From Pseudoalteromonas sp. T1lg23B (GTDB lineage: Bacteria > Pseudomonadota > Gammaproteobacteria > Enterobacterales > Alteromonadaceae), in the NCBI RefSeq assembly GCF_002964665.1, contig NZ_PQBZ01000034.1:1240429-1304428 (forward strand): a stretch of DNA of 64,000 bases, in the 5' to 3' direction. Of this stretch, positions 49,454 to 58,874 are shown piece after piece. Made by a program: the position numbers and the translations under genes. The stretch's first letter is position 1; each line of letters begins with the position of its first letter. The notes below the pieces were generated by a model. That model was given only the letters and a program-made list of their open reading frames with translations, was not told the DNA's origin and made no database searches.

Positions 49454-49753
49454 ATGGAAAAGCAATTTAAAACGTTTCGAGAGTTTTACCCGTATTATTT
49501 ACAACAACACCAAAACTCTTGGTGTCGATTGTGCCACTATTTGGGCAGTACAATGGTGATTGCAACTTGTCTTATCGCATTGTACTGGCAAAGTGCTTGG
49601 TATTTACTGCTAGCACCTGTATTTGGCTATGGATTTGCTTGGGTAGGCCATTTTGTATTTGAACATAATCGACCTGCCACTTTTACTCATCCCTTTTACT
49701 CGTTACTTGCGGATTGGGTAATGTATTGGCGTTGGCTAACAAGGCAAAGTTAA
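49454..49753 (+). CDS. Mpo1-like (DUF962) membrane protein
   Basis: A 99-residue protein with FREFYPYYLQQHQNSWCRLCHYLG at the start, two membrane helices (about 32-62) and GHFVFEHNRPATFTHPFYSLLADWVMYWRW at the end. This is the Mpo1/YGL010w pattern, whose conserved His residues (here in QHQN, CHYLG, GHFVFEHN) bind iron in the yeast 2-hydroxy fatty acid dioxygenase. The bacterial role is unknown, perhaps fatty-acid alpha-oxidation. Its stop overlaps that of the convergent sensor gene by four bases (TTAA). Confidence 0.82.
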   Translation: MEKQFKTFREFYPYYLQQHQNSWCRLCHYLGSTMVIATCLIALYWQSAWYLLLAPVFGYGFAWVGHFVFEHNRPATFTHPFYSLLADWVMYWRWLTRQS

Positions 49754-52700
49754 CGCATCCACACTTTAACTTCAGCTAATCCATTGCTTTGTAACACTTC
49801 CAGTTGAGATTCAACATTGCTGCTTTGTTCAAATTCAAAGGCATCCAGTTGATCATCAAATATAATCGTCGCCGCCCCATCACCACCACGTTGTTTTACC
49901 TGATGCAGCGCGATATCAGCCAGATTTACCGATGCCTCCCAGCCAATCACCTGTCCCCCCAACAAAGGCAGAGGATACAGCGACCAGCCCATGGATATAC
50001 TCATCGACATCGACTTACCATTTGGCAGCATAAAGTCAAAATTCGCCACCGCTTTACATAGCTCTCTGGCGTAGCTATCAACATCATCACGTTTAAAATC
50101 ACGCAATAGAAGTAAAAACTCATCGCCACTCCAGCGTGCAACATAGTCTGACCCCTGCGTTCTTGAATTCAGCAACGCCGCCATCTGCTGCAAACAGCTA
50201 TCACCACCAATGGGGCCATAAGCGTCATTAACTTTGCTGAATTTATCAATATTTAGGATCATCAACACTAAGCTTTTATTTTGCTGCTGCAAAGACTGTG
50301 CGTTGCGCTGAAAATGCTCAACATCTTTGGGTAACTGATCGAATAAGAAACGACGGCTGCGCAAACCTGTTAGCTCATCTGTATGACTGACCAGCTTTAA
50401 CTGAGTGTTGACCTGATTGAGTTTTTCATTCGCTTTTCTCAGCTCTGTAGTGCGTTCAGCTACCAAGTCCTCCAGCGCCTGATGTTTGCGTCGCTCCTGT
50501 GCTCTGAAGACCCAAAATATCAAATAGAACAAGAAGGCAAATCCACAAGTGATCAGCAATCTAAAGTACATGGTTTCGTCAAAGCGCCTAGGGATTGCAA
50601 TGTCGACTCGCTTAGAAGTAGCAGCCTGCCAGTCTTGCCCTCGCCTTTTCGCCTGTAACTCAAATACATATGAACCTGGCGACAAGTTGGTATAAATAGC
50701 ATCTTGGCGGTTTGGCGTTTCTCGCCAATCACCACTTGTCATACCGTTGCTCAGTAGCCGATATCTAAACTCGATGCTTTGCGGAGCATAAAAGTCAATT
50801 GCGGTATACTGCACGGTCAGATCACGCTCTGAGGTATCAAGAAAAATTTTATCTTGTAGTGCTTTACCCGCAATACGGCGCTCTGGTGTAAATATGGCTT
50901 CCAGTTTTAACATCAGCTCATCCGAGCCAAATAACTGCATATTTTTAGGTATTCTTACCACACCTTGGGAGCTTGGATACCAAATAGCGTCCATCGTTTC
51001 CATTACCGCATCATGGCCAAAACCTGAGCAGCAACGACTCGCTTTACCGTCTAGCTGTCTATCAAATTGGCTGATAACCTGATCAACCTTTAGATTGGTG
51101 ATTGGACCTTTGAACTGCCCAACCGGCATCCGATAAACACCCTTTTTAGTGCCAACCCACACCTGACGCAGCTGTTTGTCAAAGTATAGCGATGTAATAG
51201 AGCCATATGGCAGGCCATTTGACGCGTCTAGCTGATACCATTGACCCGCGGCGGTTCGATAGAATAGTCCATCACTCCAAGAACCTATTAAGGTCGCAAC
51301 ATCTTGAATGTGGAAGATGCTGGTGATATATGCTGTTTCTAATGAAGTTTGGCCACCCAGTTTTTCGATACCACGTTCGTTATAGCGATATGCGCCTTTA
51401 TTCGTGCCAATAAAACCAAATGTAGGGAAATCGACCACGAAGGTGACAAACTGACTACCTAAAAATGTGTTGTAGTTGAATGGGGTCAGTTCAGAGTATT
51501 CAAGTCGGTATAGACCACGCCCCGTACCAAACCATAACCCACCTTCATTAGAGGGGCTGATAGAAAAAACAGGGTTTTGTCTTAACTCTCGATGGGGCAA
51601 ACTGCGCAATTCACCCCGTTCATAAGCTAAAACGCCTCTGTCGGTGCCCATCAACAGAACGTCTCCCTGAAATTCTAGATCATTCACGGTAAGGCGCTGC
51701 AAGCGGTTCATATCAATCACTTGTTGATACTGGTTGCTCTCATCCAAGACGCCAACACCATAGCGATTCGCCACCCAAATTTTGCCATTGGGTGCACGGG
51801 TAATCGCAGTGATCCCTTGGTTTACGTCGTTACCCACTGAGTAACGTTCTACTTTTCCTGCATGTGCAAACCACAACCCTTCATTTAGGCTTGCCAACCA
51901 AATATTATTTTCTCTGTCTTTGAAAATATCTGAAAACCATACGCTTTGTTCGGAAAGCACCGGACGCACGGATTGCCACTCGCCTCGGCCCTCTCTAAAC
52001 ATCAAATTATTGGAAGTCGACACCCAAACGCCACCTTCACCATCACTCATGAACTTGTAAACAGCGGTGTTACCAATTTCATCGTAACGACGTAGTACTT
52101 CGTCAATATCTAGGAAATATGCACCTAATTCAGTGGCTAAAAACAAACGGCCATCTATCCAAGCCAAGTCGTGTAGTATGGTTTGCGCTAGCTGTTGTGG
52201 CAGTGATAAACGACTAGATAATTCCAGTCTAAATGCGTTTTCAGTAGATGAACTCGATTGCTTAATTTTAAGAAGATGGCGCTCATTGACAAGCCAAATA
52301 CCGTCTGATGCCAAAGCCATTTTAGTTACAGCCCCGACTATCTGATTGATTCTAACTACTGATAGTTTGCGAGACTGAACTGACGTGCCACTAGCGACAG
52401 ATAGACTAGCATGGGAAATATAATGCAAACCATTTGCTGCAACCCAAATACTGCCCTGTTGGTCTTCTAATAAGTCCCTTACTGGCCCTTGTATATCCAG
52501 TGATTCTACTTCCAAAGTTTGCGGGTCTAAGCGATGTACGCCACGGCGAGTACCTACCCATAGCATCCCATCCCTTCCAACCAACAACTTGTGGATAGCA
52601 TTAGAACGCAGAAAATCGGTGTTTTGTGTGGTGAGATTGGTAAACTTCTGACCATCAAAGCGACTCAAACCAAACTGAGTCGCCAGCCAAATATACCCTT

Positions 52701-52851
52701 GTTTATCTTGTGTAATGCTTTTAATAGACTGAGAAGGCAGGCCGTTTTGTAAGTTCCATTGCTTGACCACATAATCGTTAATTGAAGCCTGTGCAAAGTG
52801 CGCAATTAAGCTCACCGCCACTACAAATACTAACCTTAACATTCTGTCCAT
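49750..52851 (-). CDS. Two-component-type beta-propeller sensor with a degenerate GGDEF domain
   Basis: A protein of about 1033 residues (ATG 52851; a GTG at 52860 or ATG 52842 are alternatives). It has a signal peptide (cleavage near AQA-SIND), a periplasmic region of Reg_prop beta-propeller repeats (about 30-620, recurring patterns such as GYIWLATQFGLSRFDG, GMLWVGTRRGVHRLD), a Y_Y_Y domain (about 680-755), a membrane helix (about 765-787), a coiled coil and a GGDEF domain (about 825-1000). The signature reads SGDEF, the first metal Asp is Asn (LNIDKFSKVND), the GHxxGD motif is GPIGGD, and the inhibitory RxxD site is QGSD. Cyclase activity is doubtful. It follows pgpA on the same strand. Confidence 0.88.
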   Translation of the reverse strand: MDRMLRLVFVVAVSLIAHFAQASINDYVVKQWNLQNGLPSQSIKSITQDKQGYIWLATQFGLSRFDGQKFTNLTTQNTDFLRSNAIHKLLVGRDGMLWVGTRRGVHRLDPQTLEVESLDIQGPVRDLLEDQQGSIWVAANGLHYISHASLSVASGTSVQSRKLSVVRINQIVGAVTKMALASDGIWLVNERHLLKIKQSSSSTENAFRLELSSRLSLPQQLAQTILHDLAWIDGRLFLATELGAYFLDIDEVLRRYDEIGNTAVYKFMSDGEGGVWVSTSNNLMFREGRGEWQSVRPVLSEQSVWFSDIFKDRENNIWLASLNEGLWFAHAGKVERYSVGNDVNQGITAITRAPNGKIWVANRYGVGVLDESNQYQQVIDMNRLQRLTVNDLEFQGDVLLMGTDRGVLAYERGELRSLPHRELRQNPVFSISPSNEGGLWFGTGRGLYRLEYSELTPFNYNTFLGSQFVTFVVDFPTFGFIGTNKGAYRYNERGIEKLGGQTSLETAYITSIFHIQDVATLIGSWSDGLFYRTAAGQWYQLDASNGLPYGSITSLYFDKQLRQVWVGTKKGVYRMPVGQFKGPITNLKVDQVISQFDRQLDGKASRCCSGFGHDAVMETMDAIWYPSSQGVVRIPKNMQLFGSDELMLKLEAIFTPERRIAGKALQDKIFLDTSERDLTVQYTAIDFYAPQSIEFRYRLLSNGMTSGDWRETPNRQDAIYTNLSPGSYVFELQAKRRGQDWQAATSKRVDIAIPRRFDETMYFRLLITCGFAFLFYLIFWVFRAQERRKHQALEDLVAERTTELRKANEKLNQVNTQLKLVSHTDELTGLRSRRFLFDQLPKDVEHFQRNAQSLQQQNKSLVLMILNIDKFSKVNDAYGPIGGDSCLQQMAALLNSRTQGSDYVARWSGDEFLLLLRDFKRDDVDSYARELCKAVANFDFMLPNGKSMSMSISMGWSLYPLPLLGGQVIGWEASVNLADIALHQVKQRGGDGAATIIFDDQLDAFEFEQSSNVESQLEVLQSNGLAEVKVWMR

Positions 52852-52876
52852 AGTTGACACTATTTTCTGCCTAATA

Positions 52877-53362
52877 TCAGCCCGTTAAAACACCAGTTTT
52901 AAACAAAGCCTGTACACAAATCAATGAAAAAATACCCGCAAGTACATCATCGACCATAATTCCAAAGCCGCCATGTAACCTTTTATCGAGCATTTTTATC
53001 GGTCCAGGTTTTACAATATCAAAAAATCGAAACAATAAAAAACCCACAATCAAAGATTGCCAGCTCAATGCGGCCCCCAACATAGTAATATAAAAGCCCG
53101 CCACTTCATCCCAAACAATAGCTGGATGATCATGAACTTGTACATCTCTGGCGGTTTGCCCACACACCCACAGACCAAACACACTGATGACAATGGCAAA
53201 TACGACCTGTAACCACAATGGATAACTTGCGGTAATAAAAATAAACGGTAACGCACCTAGCGTACCAAAAGTGCCAGGCGCAACGGGGGACAATCCCAAA
53301 CCAAAACCTAAACCAAAAAACTGATGGGGGCGCTTAAGATCAAATTTATACTGCTTAGCCAA
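52877..53362 (-). CDS. pgpA: Phosphatidylglycerophosphatase A
   Basis: The 161-residue inner-membrane enzyme dephosphorylates phosphatidylglycerophosphate to phosphatidylglycerol. It has four membrane helices and the motifs FGLGFGLGLSPVAPGTFGTLGALP (in parts, about 17-40), HDHPAIVWDEVAGF (catalytic acidic cluster, about 77-90) and HGGFGIMVDDVLAG. It starts eight bases after the thiL stop, the usual nusB-thiL-pgpA order. Confidence 0.95.
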   Translation of the reverse strand: MAKQYKFDLKRPHQFFGLGFGLGLSPVAPGTFGTLGALPFIFITASYPLWLQVVFAIVISVFGLWVCGQTARDVQVHDHPAIVWDEVAGFYITMLGAALSWQSLIVGFLLFRFFDIVKPGPIKMLDKRLHGGFGIMVDDVLAGIFSLICVQALFKTGVLTG

Positions 53363-53370
53363 AGCTACTC

Positions 53371-54333
53371 CTAGCTAAAATGTTCATAACCAATATCGGG
53401 AAATGGCCATGTCTGGTTGTGGTAAAGTAATTCTAACTTGCCGTCATTATTAATAATTTGCCCAATACATACCGGTTCTACACCATACTGCTGTAACTTG
53501 GCTTCAAGCAAATTCTTATTATCGTCACTAACGGTGAATAGCAATTCATAATCATCACCGTAGGCTAGCGCCAATTTAAGACGCATATTATCGTCACTGA
53601 TACTGTTCAATGCTTCTGATGTCGGCACTTTATCGGCGTGAATCACAGCACCCACACCGGATTGACGAAGAATGTGTGATAGGTCAGCTAATAAGCCATC
53701 CGAAATATCTATAGCAGAGGTTGCCGTGCCTCTTAGGACTTGACCTGCTGCCACTCTAGGTGAAGGAAAGTTAAAACGCTCTGTGGCGTTTTTTAAATGT
53801 TCAGGTGCTATATCCCAACCCTGTTTACGCGCTTCAATCGCAAGGCCTGAATCTCCTAGCGGCCCTGTAACATAAATCCAGTCACCAATTTTGGCCCCAG
53901 AGCGAGTCAAAGCTTTACCTTTGGGCACAATACCTTTAGCACATACCGTAATGGTCAATGGCCCTTGAGTCGTATCTCCACCTATAATCTGTACATTATA
54001 GTATTCGGCGATATCGTGCATTCCTTCGGTAAACTCTTCCAGCCACTGCTGGTCGATGCTTGACAATGTCAGCCCTATCGACACCCAAGCAGGTTCAGCA
54101 CCCATTGCTGCAAGATCACTTAAATTAACCGCTAAAATACGGTGGCCTAAAGCGCGTGGAGGAATATCAGCAAAAAAATGTACACCTTCTACTAAGGTGT
54201 CGGTTGTCACTGCTAATTGGCAGTTGTCTGGCACGCTTATCAACGCACAGTCATCGCCAATCCCCAAATCAACATCACGGCGAGTAATCCCCCTACCTGT
54301 GAAATAGCGATTGATGAGTTCAAATTCCTTCAT
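53371..54333 (-). CDS. thiL: Thiamine-monophosphate kinase
   Basis: ThiL phosphorylates thiamine monophosphate to the active diphosphate, used by Dxs among others. The 320-residue protein begins MKEFELINRYFTGRG and has the motifs GIGDDCALI (about 24-32), TTDTLVEGVHF, NLSDLAAMGAEPAW (about 72-85) and AIDISDGLLADL (about 210-221). I take the ATG at 54333; a frame beginning TTG at 54339 is also open. No ribosome site is visible, because the T run of the nusB terminator ends five bases before the start. Confidence 0.95.
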   Translation of the reverse strand: MKEFELINRYFTGRGITRRDVDLGIGDDCALISVPDNCQLAVTTDTLVEGVHFFADIPPRALGHRILAVNLSDLAAMGAEPAWVSIGLTLSSIDQQWLEEFTEGMHDIAEYYNVQIIGGDTTQGPLTITVCAKGIVPKGKALTRSGAKIGDWIYVTGPLGDSGLAIEARKQGWDIAPEHLKNATERFNFPSPRVAAGQVLRGTATSAIDISDGLLADLSHILRQSGVGAVIHADKVPTSEALNSISDDNMRLKLALAYGDDYELLFTVSDDNKNLLEAKLQQYGVEPVCIGQIINNDGKLELLYHNQTWPFPDIGYEHFS

Positions 54334-54337
54334 ATAC

Positions 54338-54360
54338 AAAAAAGCCGGCCAACGCCGGCT
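54338..54360 (-). terminator. Hairpin with T run between nusB and thiL
   Basis: On the minus strand AGCCGGC-GTTG-GCCGGCT is followed by six T. It would stop much of the transcription after nusB and leave thiL on read-through or a nearby promoter. Confidence 0.8.
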
Positions 54361-54375
54361 CTCCTTTATTTGGCC

Positions 54376-54786
54376 TTACTTGCGAATGTCTTTTACGGCT
54401 TTATCTAAGACACCATTTACAAACTTATGGCTGTCTTCCGCACCAAACATTTTTGCCAATTCAATACCTTCATTGATAGCAACTTTATACGGTACATCTT
54501 CTCTGAACTTAAGTTCATAAGCACTCACTCTTAGTACCGCTCTTTCCACTTCATCTAAATCATCGAAAGGTCGTGACAAGTGTGGTTTTACAATCTCATC
54601 AAGCTGCTTTTGATTTACCGCTACACCACGCGCCAAATCTTTGAAGTATTCAACGTCGACTTTAGATACATCATTTTCGATCAACATTTGCTGTTCGATG
54701 TCGGCGATTGGGTTACCGCTTAATTGCCAAGAATAAACGGCTTGTAAAGCCAATATACGTGCCTTACGTCTTGCTGCTGGTTTCAC
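54376..54786 (-). CDS. nusB: Transcription antitermination factor NusB
   Basis: The 136-residue helical protein binds boxA with S10 (NusE) for antitermination in rRNA operons. The Arg-rich start [25 protein letters not shown] and the final [38 protein letters not shown] are family-typical. It begins 11 bases after ribH, as in E. coli. Confidence 0.97.
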   Translation of the reverse strand: MKPAARRKARILALQAVYSWQLSGNPIADIEQQMLIENDVSKVDVEYFKDLARGVAVNQKQLDEIVKPHLSRPFDDLDEVERAVLRVSAYELKFREDVPYKVAINEGIELAKMFGAEDSHKFVNGVLDKAVKDIRK

Positions 54787-54797
54787 AGAGGATCCTC

Positions 54798-55262
54798 TTA
54801 AATTTGCTCTAGCACGTTAACCATTTCTAAAGCGCCAAGTGCAGCTTCGCCGCCCTTATTGCCCATTTTGGTGCCCGCACGTTCAATGGCTTGCTCGATG
54901 CTTTCAGTGGTTAGTACGCCAAATGCAACTGGGATATCATAGTCTAGTGATACGCTTGCCAGACCTTTATTTGACTCATTTGCAACTAAATCAAAATGAG
55001 GCGTACCACCACGGATGATAACACCTAAAGCAATGATCGCATCAAACTGCTTTTTCATCGCAATACGTTTAGCTGCTAGAGGTAACTCAACGGCACCCGG
55101 TACGTAAACAACCGTGATATCTTCATCACTTACGCCACCCGTACGCTTTAGCTCATCTACCGCACCTTCAAGCAGGCTTTTACCGATAAAGTCGTTAAAA
55201 CGAGAAATAACAATGGCAAATTTCTTGCCCGGTGCATATTTGTTACCTTCAATAATGTTCAT
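54798..55262 (-). CDS. ribH: 6,7-dimethyl-8-ribityllumazine synthase
   Basis: The 154-residue enzyme joins the ribityl-pyrimidine with dihydroxybutanone phosphate. Motifs are [18 protein letters not shown] (about 18-35), [15 protein letters not shown] (about 54-68) and [18 protein letters not shown] with the catalytic His. A terminator separates it from ribBX upstream, and a TATCAT -10-like element about 55345-55350 on the minus strand may give it its own promoter. Confidence 0.97.
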   Translation of the reverse strand: MNIIEGNKYAPGKKFAIVISRFNDFIGKSLLEGAVDELKRTGGVSDEDITVVYVPGAVELPLAAKRIAMKKQFDAIIALGVIIRGGTPHFDLVANESNKGLASVSLDYDIPVAFGVLTTESIEQAIERAGTKMGNKGGEAALGALEMVNVLEQI

Positions 55263-55376
55263 TAGATGATCCTAATCTTATAAATACCAACGCTGAAGCA
55301 TGTACCGAATTCTCGGTCCAGCAATTGCCAAATTGGGGCGCATGATAGCACAATTTTAACTATCCCCAAACAACTT

Positions 55377-55399
55377 AAAACGGGCCTGAATTGGGCCCG
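55377..55399 (-). terminator. Terminator between ribBX and ribH
   Basis: On the minus strand CGGGCC and GGCCCG pair around a seven-base loop and four T follow. The short T run suggests partial termination. Confidence 0.6.
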
Positions 55400-55421
55400 C
55401 TTGCTTGTAACTTTTATCGTC

Positions 55422-56534
55422 TTATTGCGGTTCTACGTAATCGACAACTTCTAAATGGAAACCTGATAAAGCGTGATACTTTTTCGGCATGCTCATCAGT
55501 CGCATTTTTTGAATGCCCAGATCCGCTAAAATTTGTGATCCCACGCCCACTGTACGAGACGTTCCTTGGAATTTACGAACGTTTACTTGTTCACCCTGAT
55601 CTTGCGCGGCAAATGCTTTAACCATCGCTTCGATTTCTGAACTTTGTTCTTGTTTGCCAAGTACCACCAATACACCCTTGTGTTCACTGATATATTGCAT
55701 CGCACTGTGCAGGCTCCAACTTCTTTCGGCACCGCGATCTGAAAGCAAAATGTCATTGAAGGTGCTTTGTAGATGCACACGAACCAAGGTGGTATCACCT
55801 GGTTTTACCTCACCTTTGACTAACGCATAATGTAGTTGATTGTCGATAGTGTCTTTGTAAGTCACTAAGTCAAACTCACCATACTCAGTAGGCAACTTAC
55901 ATTGAGCAACCTTCTCAATCGTGGTTTCATTGAGGTTTCGGTATTCAATTAAGTCCGCAATAGTCCCTATTTTAATATTGTGTTCTTGCGCAAAGACTTC
56001 TAACTGAGGACGGCGCGCCATGGTGCCATCTGGGTTTAAGATCTCCACAATCACAGAAGCAGGCTCTAGTCCGGCTAAACGGGCTAAATCACACCCAGCT
56101 TCTGTATGCCCTGCTCGCGTTAATACTCCGCCAGGTTGCGCCATAATTGGGAAAATGTGACCCGGTTGGACGATATCTTCAGGTTGCGCTCCTTTGGCGA
56201 CTGCGGCTTGAACAGTGCGTGCTCTATCTGCTGCAGAAATACCTGTTGTCACCCCTTTGGCGGCCTCAATGGATAAGGTGAAATTGGTCGAGAATTGAGC
56301 GCCGTTATTACGTACCATAAGAGGTAAATCTAGTTGTTTACAGCGCTCTTGCGTCATCGTCAAACAAATTAAGCCACGGCCATAAGTGGCCATAAAGTTG
56401 ATCGCATCTGCTGAAATATGTTCGGCGGCAATGATCAAGTCACCTTCATTCTCACGGTCTTCATCGTCCATTAAGATGACCATTTTACCGGCTTTAATGT
56501 CATCGATAATTTCTTGTGCGCTGTTTAAATTCAT
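55422..56534 (-). CDS. ribB: RibBX: dihydroxybutanone-phosphate synthase with a degenerate GTP cyclohydrolase II-like domain
   Basis: The 370-residue protein has an intact RibB domain (about 1-205; [20 protein letters not shown], the catalytic [14 protein letters not shown]) that makes 3,4-dihydroxybutanone-4-phosphate. Residues 206-370 align with GTP cyclohydrolase II, but where that enzyme has the three zinc Cys (CxxxxxxxxxRCDCG) this one reads [21 protein letters not shown] with no Cys, and the rest is also reduced. Such proteins are known in Proteobacteria as RibBX. A separate ribA would be needed elsewhere. It follows ribE (riboflavin synthase) by 29 bases. Confidence 0.93.
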   Translation of the reverse strand: MNLNSAQEIIDDIKAGKMVILMDDEDRENEGDLIIAAEHISADAINFMATYGRGLICLTMTQERCKQLDLPLMVRNNGAQFSTNFTLSIEAAKGVTTGISAADRARTVQAAVAKGAQPEDIVQPGHIFPIMAQPGGVLTRAGHTEAGCDLARLAGLEPASVIVEILNPDGTMARRPQLEVFAQEHNIKIGTIADLIEYRNLNETTIEKVAQCKLPTEYGEFDLVTYKDTIDNQLHYALVKGEVKPGDTTLVRVHLQSTFNDILLSDRGAERSWSLHSAMQYISEHKGVLVVLGKQEQSSEIEAMVKAFAAQDQGEQVNVRKFQGTSRTVGVGSQILADLGIQKMRLMSMPKKYHALSGFHLEVVDYVEPQ

Positions 56535-56563
56535 AATCTACCTATCTGATTAAGGTTTTGGGG

Positions 56564-57220
56564 TTATTTTATAAAGCCCGCTTTGGCTAACAAACTGGCT
56601 GTGAGAGTAGACTCGTTAGCCTGGGGTTGTGCTCCTAGCACCAAACGCTCTAAATAACGGGCTATTTGATCGACTTCTAAGTTGACCTGACTGCCCACCT
56701 TTAGGTCAGCAATGGTCGTTTCTTGTGCCGTATGGGGCACAATTGTAAGTTTAAACTGCTGGCCTTTGACTTCATTGACGGTCAAACTGATCCCATCAAT
56801 CGCAACAGAACCCTTATGAGGAATATATTTCATCAACTCCGCTGGCGCTTCTAGCCAATATTCTGTTGCCCGCGCATTGCTCTCAATTGCACTTACAGTT
56901 GCGATACCGTCAACATGACCGGAAACAAGGTGGCCTCCCAAGCGCGAGATCGGCTGCAAGGCCTTTTCTAAATTAACTTTCTGGCCAGTTTTATAATGAG
57001 CAAACTGAGTGAGTTTAATCGTCTCATTTGAAAGGTCAGCGCGAAATCCGTCTTTGAACTTTTCGACAACGGTTAAACATACGCCATTAGTCGCAATGCT
57101 GTCGCCTAGGTTTACATCGCTCATATCCAAGTCAGAACTGCTGACACGAACAACTAAGTCGCCCTGCGCAGCTCTTAACTCGCTTAATGTACCTGTTGCT
57201 TCAATAATACCTGTAAACAT
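56564..57220 (-). CDS. ribE: Riboflavin synthase alpha subunit
   Basis: The 218-residue protein dismutates two dimethylribityllumazines to riboflavin. It is an internal repeat of two lumazine-binding barrels (about 1-97 and 98-200): MFTGIIEATGTL with TNGVCLTV in the first, and HLVSGHVDGIATV with IDGISLTVNEV in the second. It follows ribD by 13 bases. E. coli calls this gene ribC. Confidence 0.97.
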   Translation of the reverse strand: MFTGIIEATGTLSELRAAQGDLVVRVSSSDLDMSDVNLGDSIATNGVCLTVVEKFKDGFRADLSNETIKLTQFAHYKTGQKVNLEKALQPISRLGGHLVSGHVDGIATVSAIESNARATEYWLEAPAELMKYIPHKGSVAIDGISLTVNEVKGQQFKLTIVPHTAQETTIADLKVGSQVNLEVDQIARYLERLVLGAQPQANESTLTASLLAKAGFIK

Positions 57221-57233
57221 ATTGCCTCTTAAA

Positions 57234-58340
57234 TTAGCAAGTTTTAGCCGTTATACGAATGTCATCGCCTATTGTGGTCACATCAGTGAACGCTAACTGA
57301 GTTACATCATCCATTAGGGTTATTTCAGGTAAATGAAATAAACTTTTCCCCTGATGACCGATTAGTTTGGGCGCTAAATATACCACATATTCGTCTATGA
57401 GTTGTTGCTGTGCAAACACCCCCGCTAGGGTTGCACCGGATTCCAACCACACGTGATTTATGCCACGATTTGCCAAGTGTTCCAGCGCAGTTCGACAAGG
57501 CACTTTGCCATGCTCTGCATCAAGCTTAATTTGCTCTACAAAATGAGGCCATTGGTGTTTATTATCAAGGTGTGTTCGAAAAATTATTAGCGGTGCATCT
57601 ATCTGAAATAGCGCCAGATCAGGAGTTAAGCGGTTTTGCGAGTCGATGATAACTCTGACAGGTTGCCTCAAGGTATGGCCCTGTGGTAACTCAATATCAC
57701 ACTCATGCGCTCGCACGTTGAGCTTGGCATCATCCATAATCACCGTATCTGCGCCTGTTAAAACTGCACAGCTTTGCGCTCGAAAATGTTGTACATCACG
57801 GCGCGCTAACGGACCTGTAATCCACTTACTCTGACCATTTTTTAGTGCTGTTTTACCATCCAAACTGGCGGCAAGTTTGCAAGTAACATAAGGAAGACCT
57901 TGTTCCATGCGCTTTAAGAAGCCTCGATTCAACGCTCGCGCTTCTTCTTCAAGTAAACCATAAGCCGTTTCGACACCGGCTTGTTGCAACATGGCCAGAC
58001 CTCTGCCTGCGACTTTAGGGTTGGGGTCCACCATAGCGGCAACCACTCGGTGAACTCCGGCGTTAATCAAACCTTCTGCACAAGGGGGTGTGCGGCCATG
58101 ATGACTACAAGGCTCAAGTGTGACGTACGCAGTCGCCCCCGCCGCTTTATCTGCTGCTTGACGCAAAGCATATACTTCCGCATGAGCATCGCCAGCACGT
58201 TGGTGATAACCTTGACCGACGATTTGGTTATCTCTGACAATGACACATCCAACATTAGGATTGGGCGTGGTAGTAAAACGCCCCTTCTTCGCCAGTTCAA
58301 TCGCCATGGCCATGTAGTGATGATCTTGTTCACTGAACAT
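57234..58340 (-). CDS. ribD: Bifunctional riboflavin deaminase/reductase
   Basis: The 368-residue protein deaminates and then reduces the early pyrimidine intermediate. The deaminase domain (about 1-145) has the zinc motifs HAEVYALRQA and PCSHHGRTPPCAEGLI, and the reductase domain (about 148-365) has PYVTCKLAASLDGKTALKNGQSKWITG (in parts). It starts two bases after the nrdR stop. Confidence 0.97.
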   Translation of the reverse strand: MFSEQDHHYMAMAIELAKKGRFTTTPNPNVGCVIVRDNQIVGQGYHQRAGDAHAEVYALRQAADKAAGATAYVTLEPCSHHGRTPPCAEGLINAGVHRVVAAMVDPNPKVAGRGLAMLQQAGVETAYGLLEEEARALNRGFLKRMEQGLPYVTCKLAASLDGKTALKNGQSKWITGPLARRDVQHFRAQSCAVLTGADTVIMDDAKLNVRAHECDIELPQGHTLRQPVRVIIDSQNRLTPDLALFQIDAPLIIFRTHLDNKHQWPHFVEQIKLDAEHGKVPCRTALEHLANRGINHVWLESGATLAGVFAQQQLIDEYVVYLAPKLIGHQGKSLFHLPEITLMDDVTQLAFTDVTTIGDDIRITAKTC

Positions 58341-58342
58341 AG

Positions 58343-58792
58343 TTAATCACCCAGCCTCGCAATTTCCTCACCGAATTCTCTAATGTCTTCAAATGAACGA
58401 TAAACAGAGGCAAATCGCACATACGCCACTTTATCGAGCTTTTTTAACGCTTCCATTATACATTCACCAATGAGATGACTGGGTACTTCACGCTCTCCTG
58501 TGGCCCGGATCTTTGATTTTATTTCATGGATAACTTCATCTATTTGTTCTGTACTGACGGGACGCTTTTCCAGAGCTCGGGCGAGCCCGTTGACCAGCTT
58601 ATCTTCATTAAACGGCTCACGAGAGCCATCTTGTTTGATCACTCTAGGCATAACCAATTCAGCGCCTTCAAAGGTAGTGAAGCGCTCATGGCATTCAATA
58701 CACTCACGGCGTCTTCTAACCTGATGGCCTGAACTCACTAAACGAGAATCGATTACTTTGGTATCTTTGGCAGTACAAAAAGGACAGTGCAT
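58343..58792 (-). CDS. nrdR: Transcriptional repressor NrdR
   Basis: The 149-residue zinc-ribbon and ATP-cone protein represses ribonucleotide reductase genes when dATP is high. Residues 1-34 hold the four zinc Cys ([10 protein letters not shown] ... CIECHERF) and the Arg-rich RRRREC; 49-139 are the ATP cone ([20 protein letters not shown]). It heads the nrdR-ribD-ribE cluster, as in E. coli. Confidence 0.98.
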   Translation of the reverse strand: MHCPFCTAKDTKVIDSRLVSSGHQVRRRRECIECHERFTTFEGAELVMPRVIKQDGSREPFNEDKLVNGLARALEKRPVSTEQIDEVIHEIKSKIRATGEREVPSHLIGECIMEALKKLDKVAYVRFASVYRSFEDIREFGEEIARLGD

Positions 58793-58816
58793 ATTAGTTC
58801 ACTTTAGAAATCTTAC

Positions 58817-58840
58817 GAAAAAGGCCGCTATAGCGGCCTT
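58817..58840 (-). terminator. Rho-independent terminator after glyA
   Basis: AAGGCCGC-TATA-GCGGCCTT with T at both ends, between glyA and nrdR; works best on the minus strand. Confidence 0.85.
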
Positions 58841-58874
58841 CATAATAACAAAAAATGCTGTTTTGTGCGTAAAA

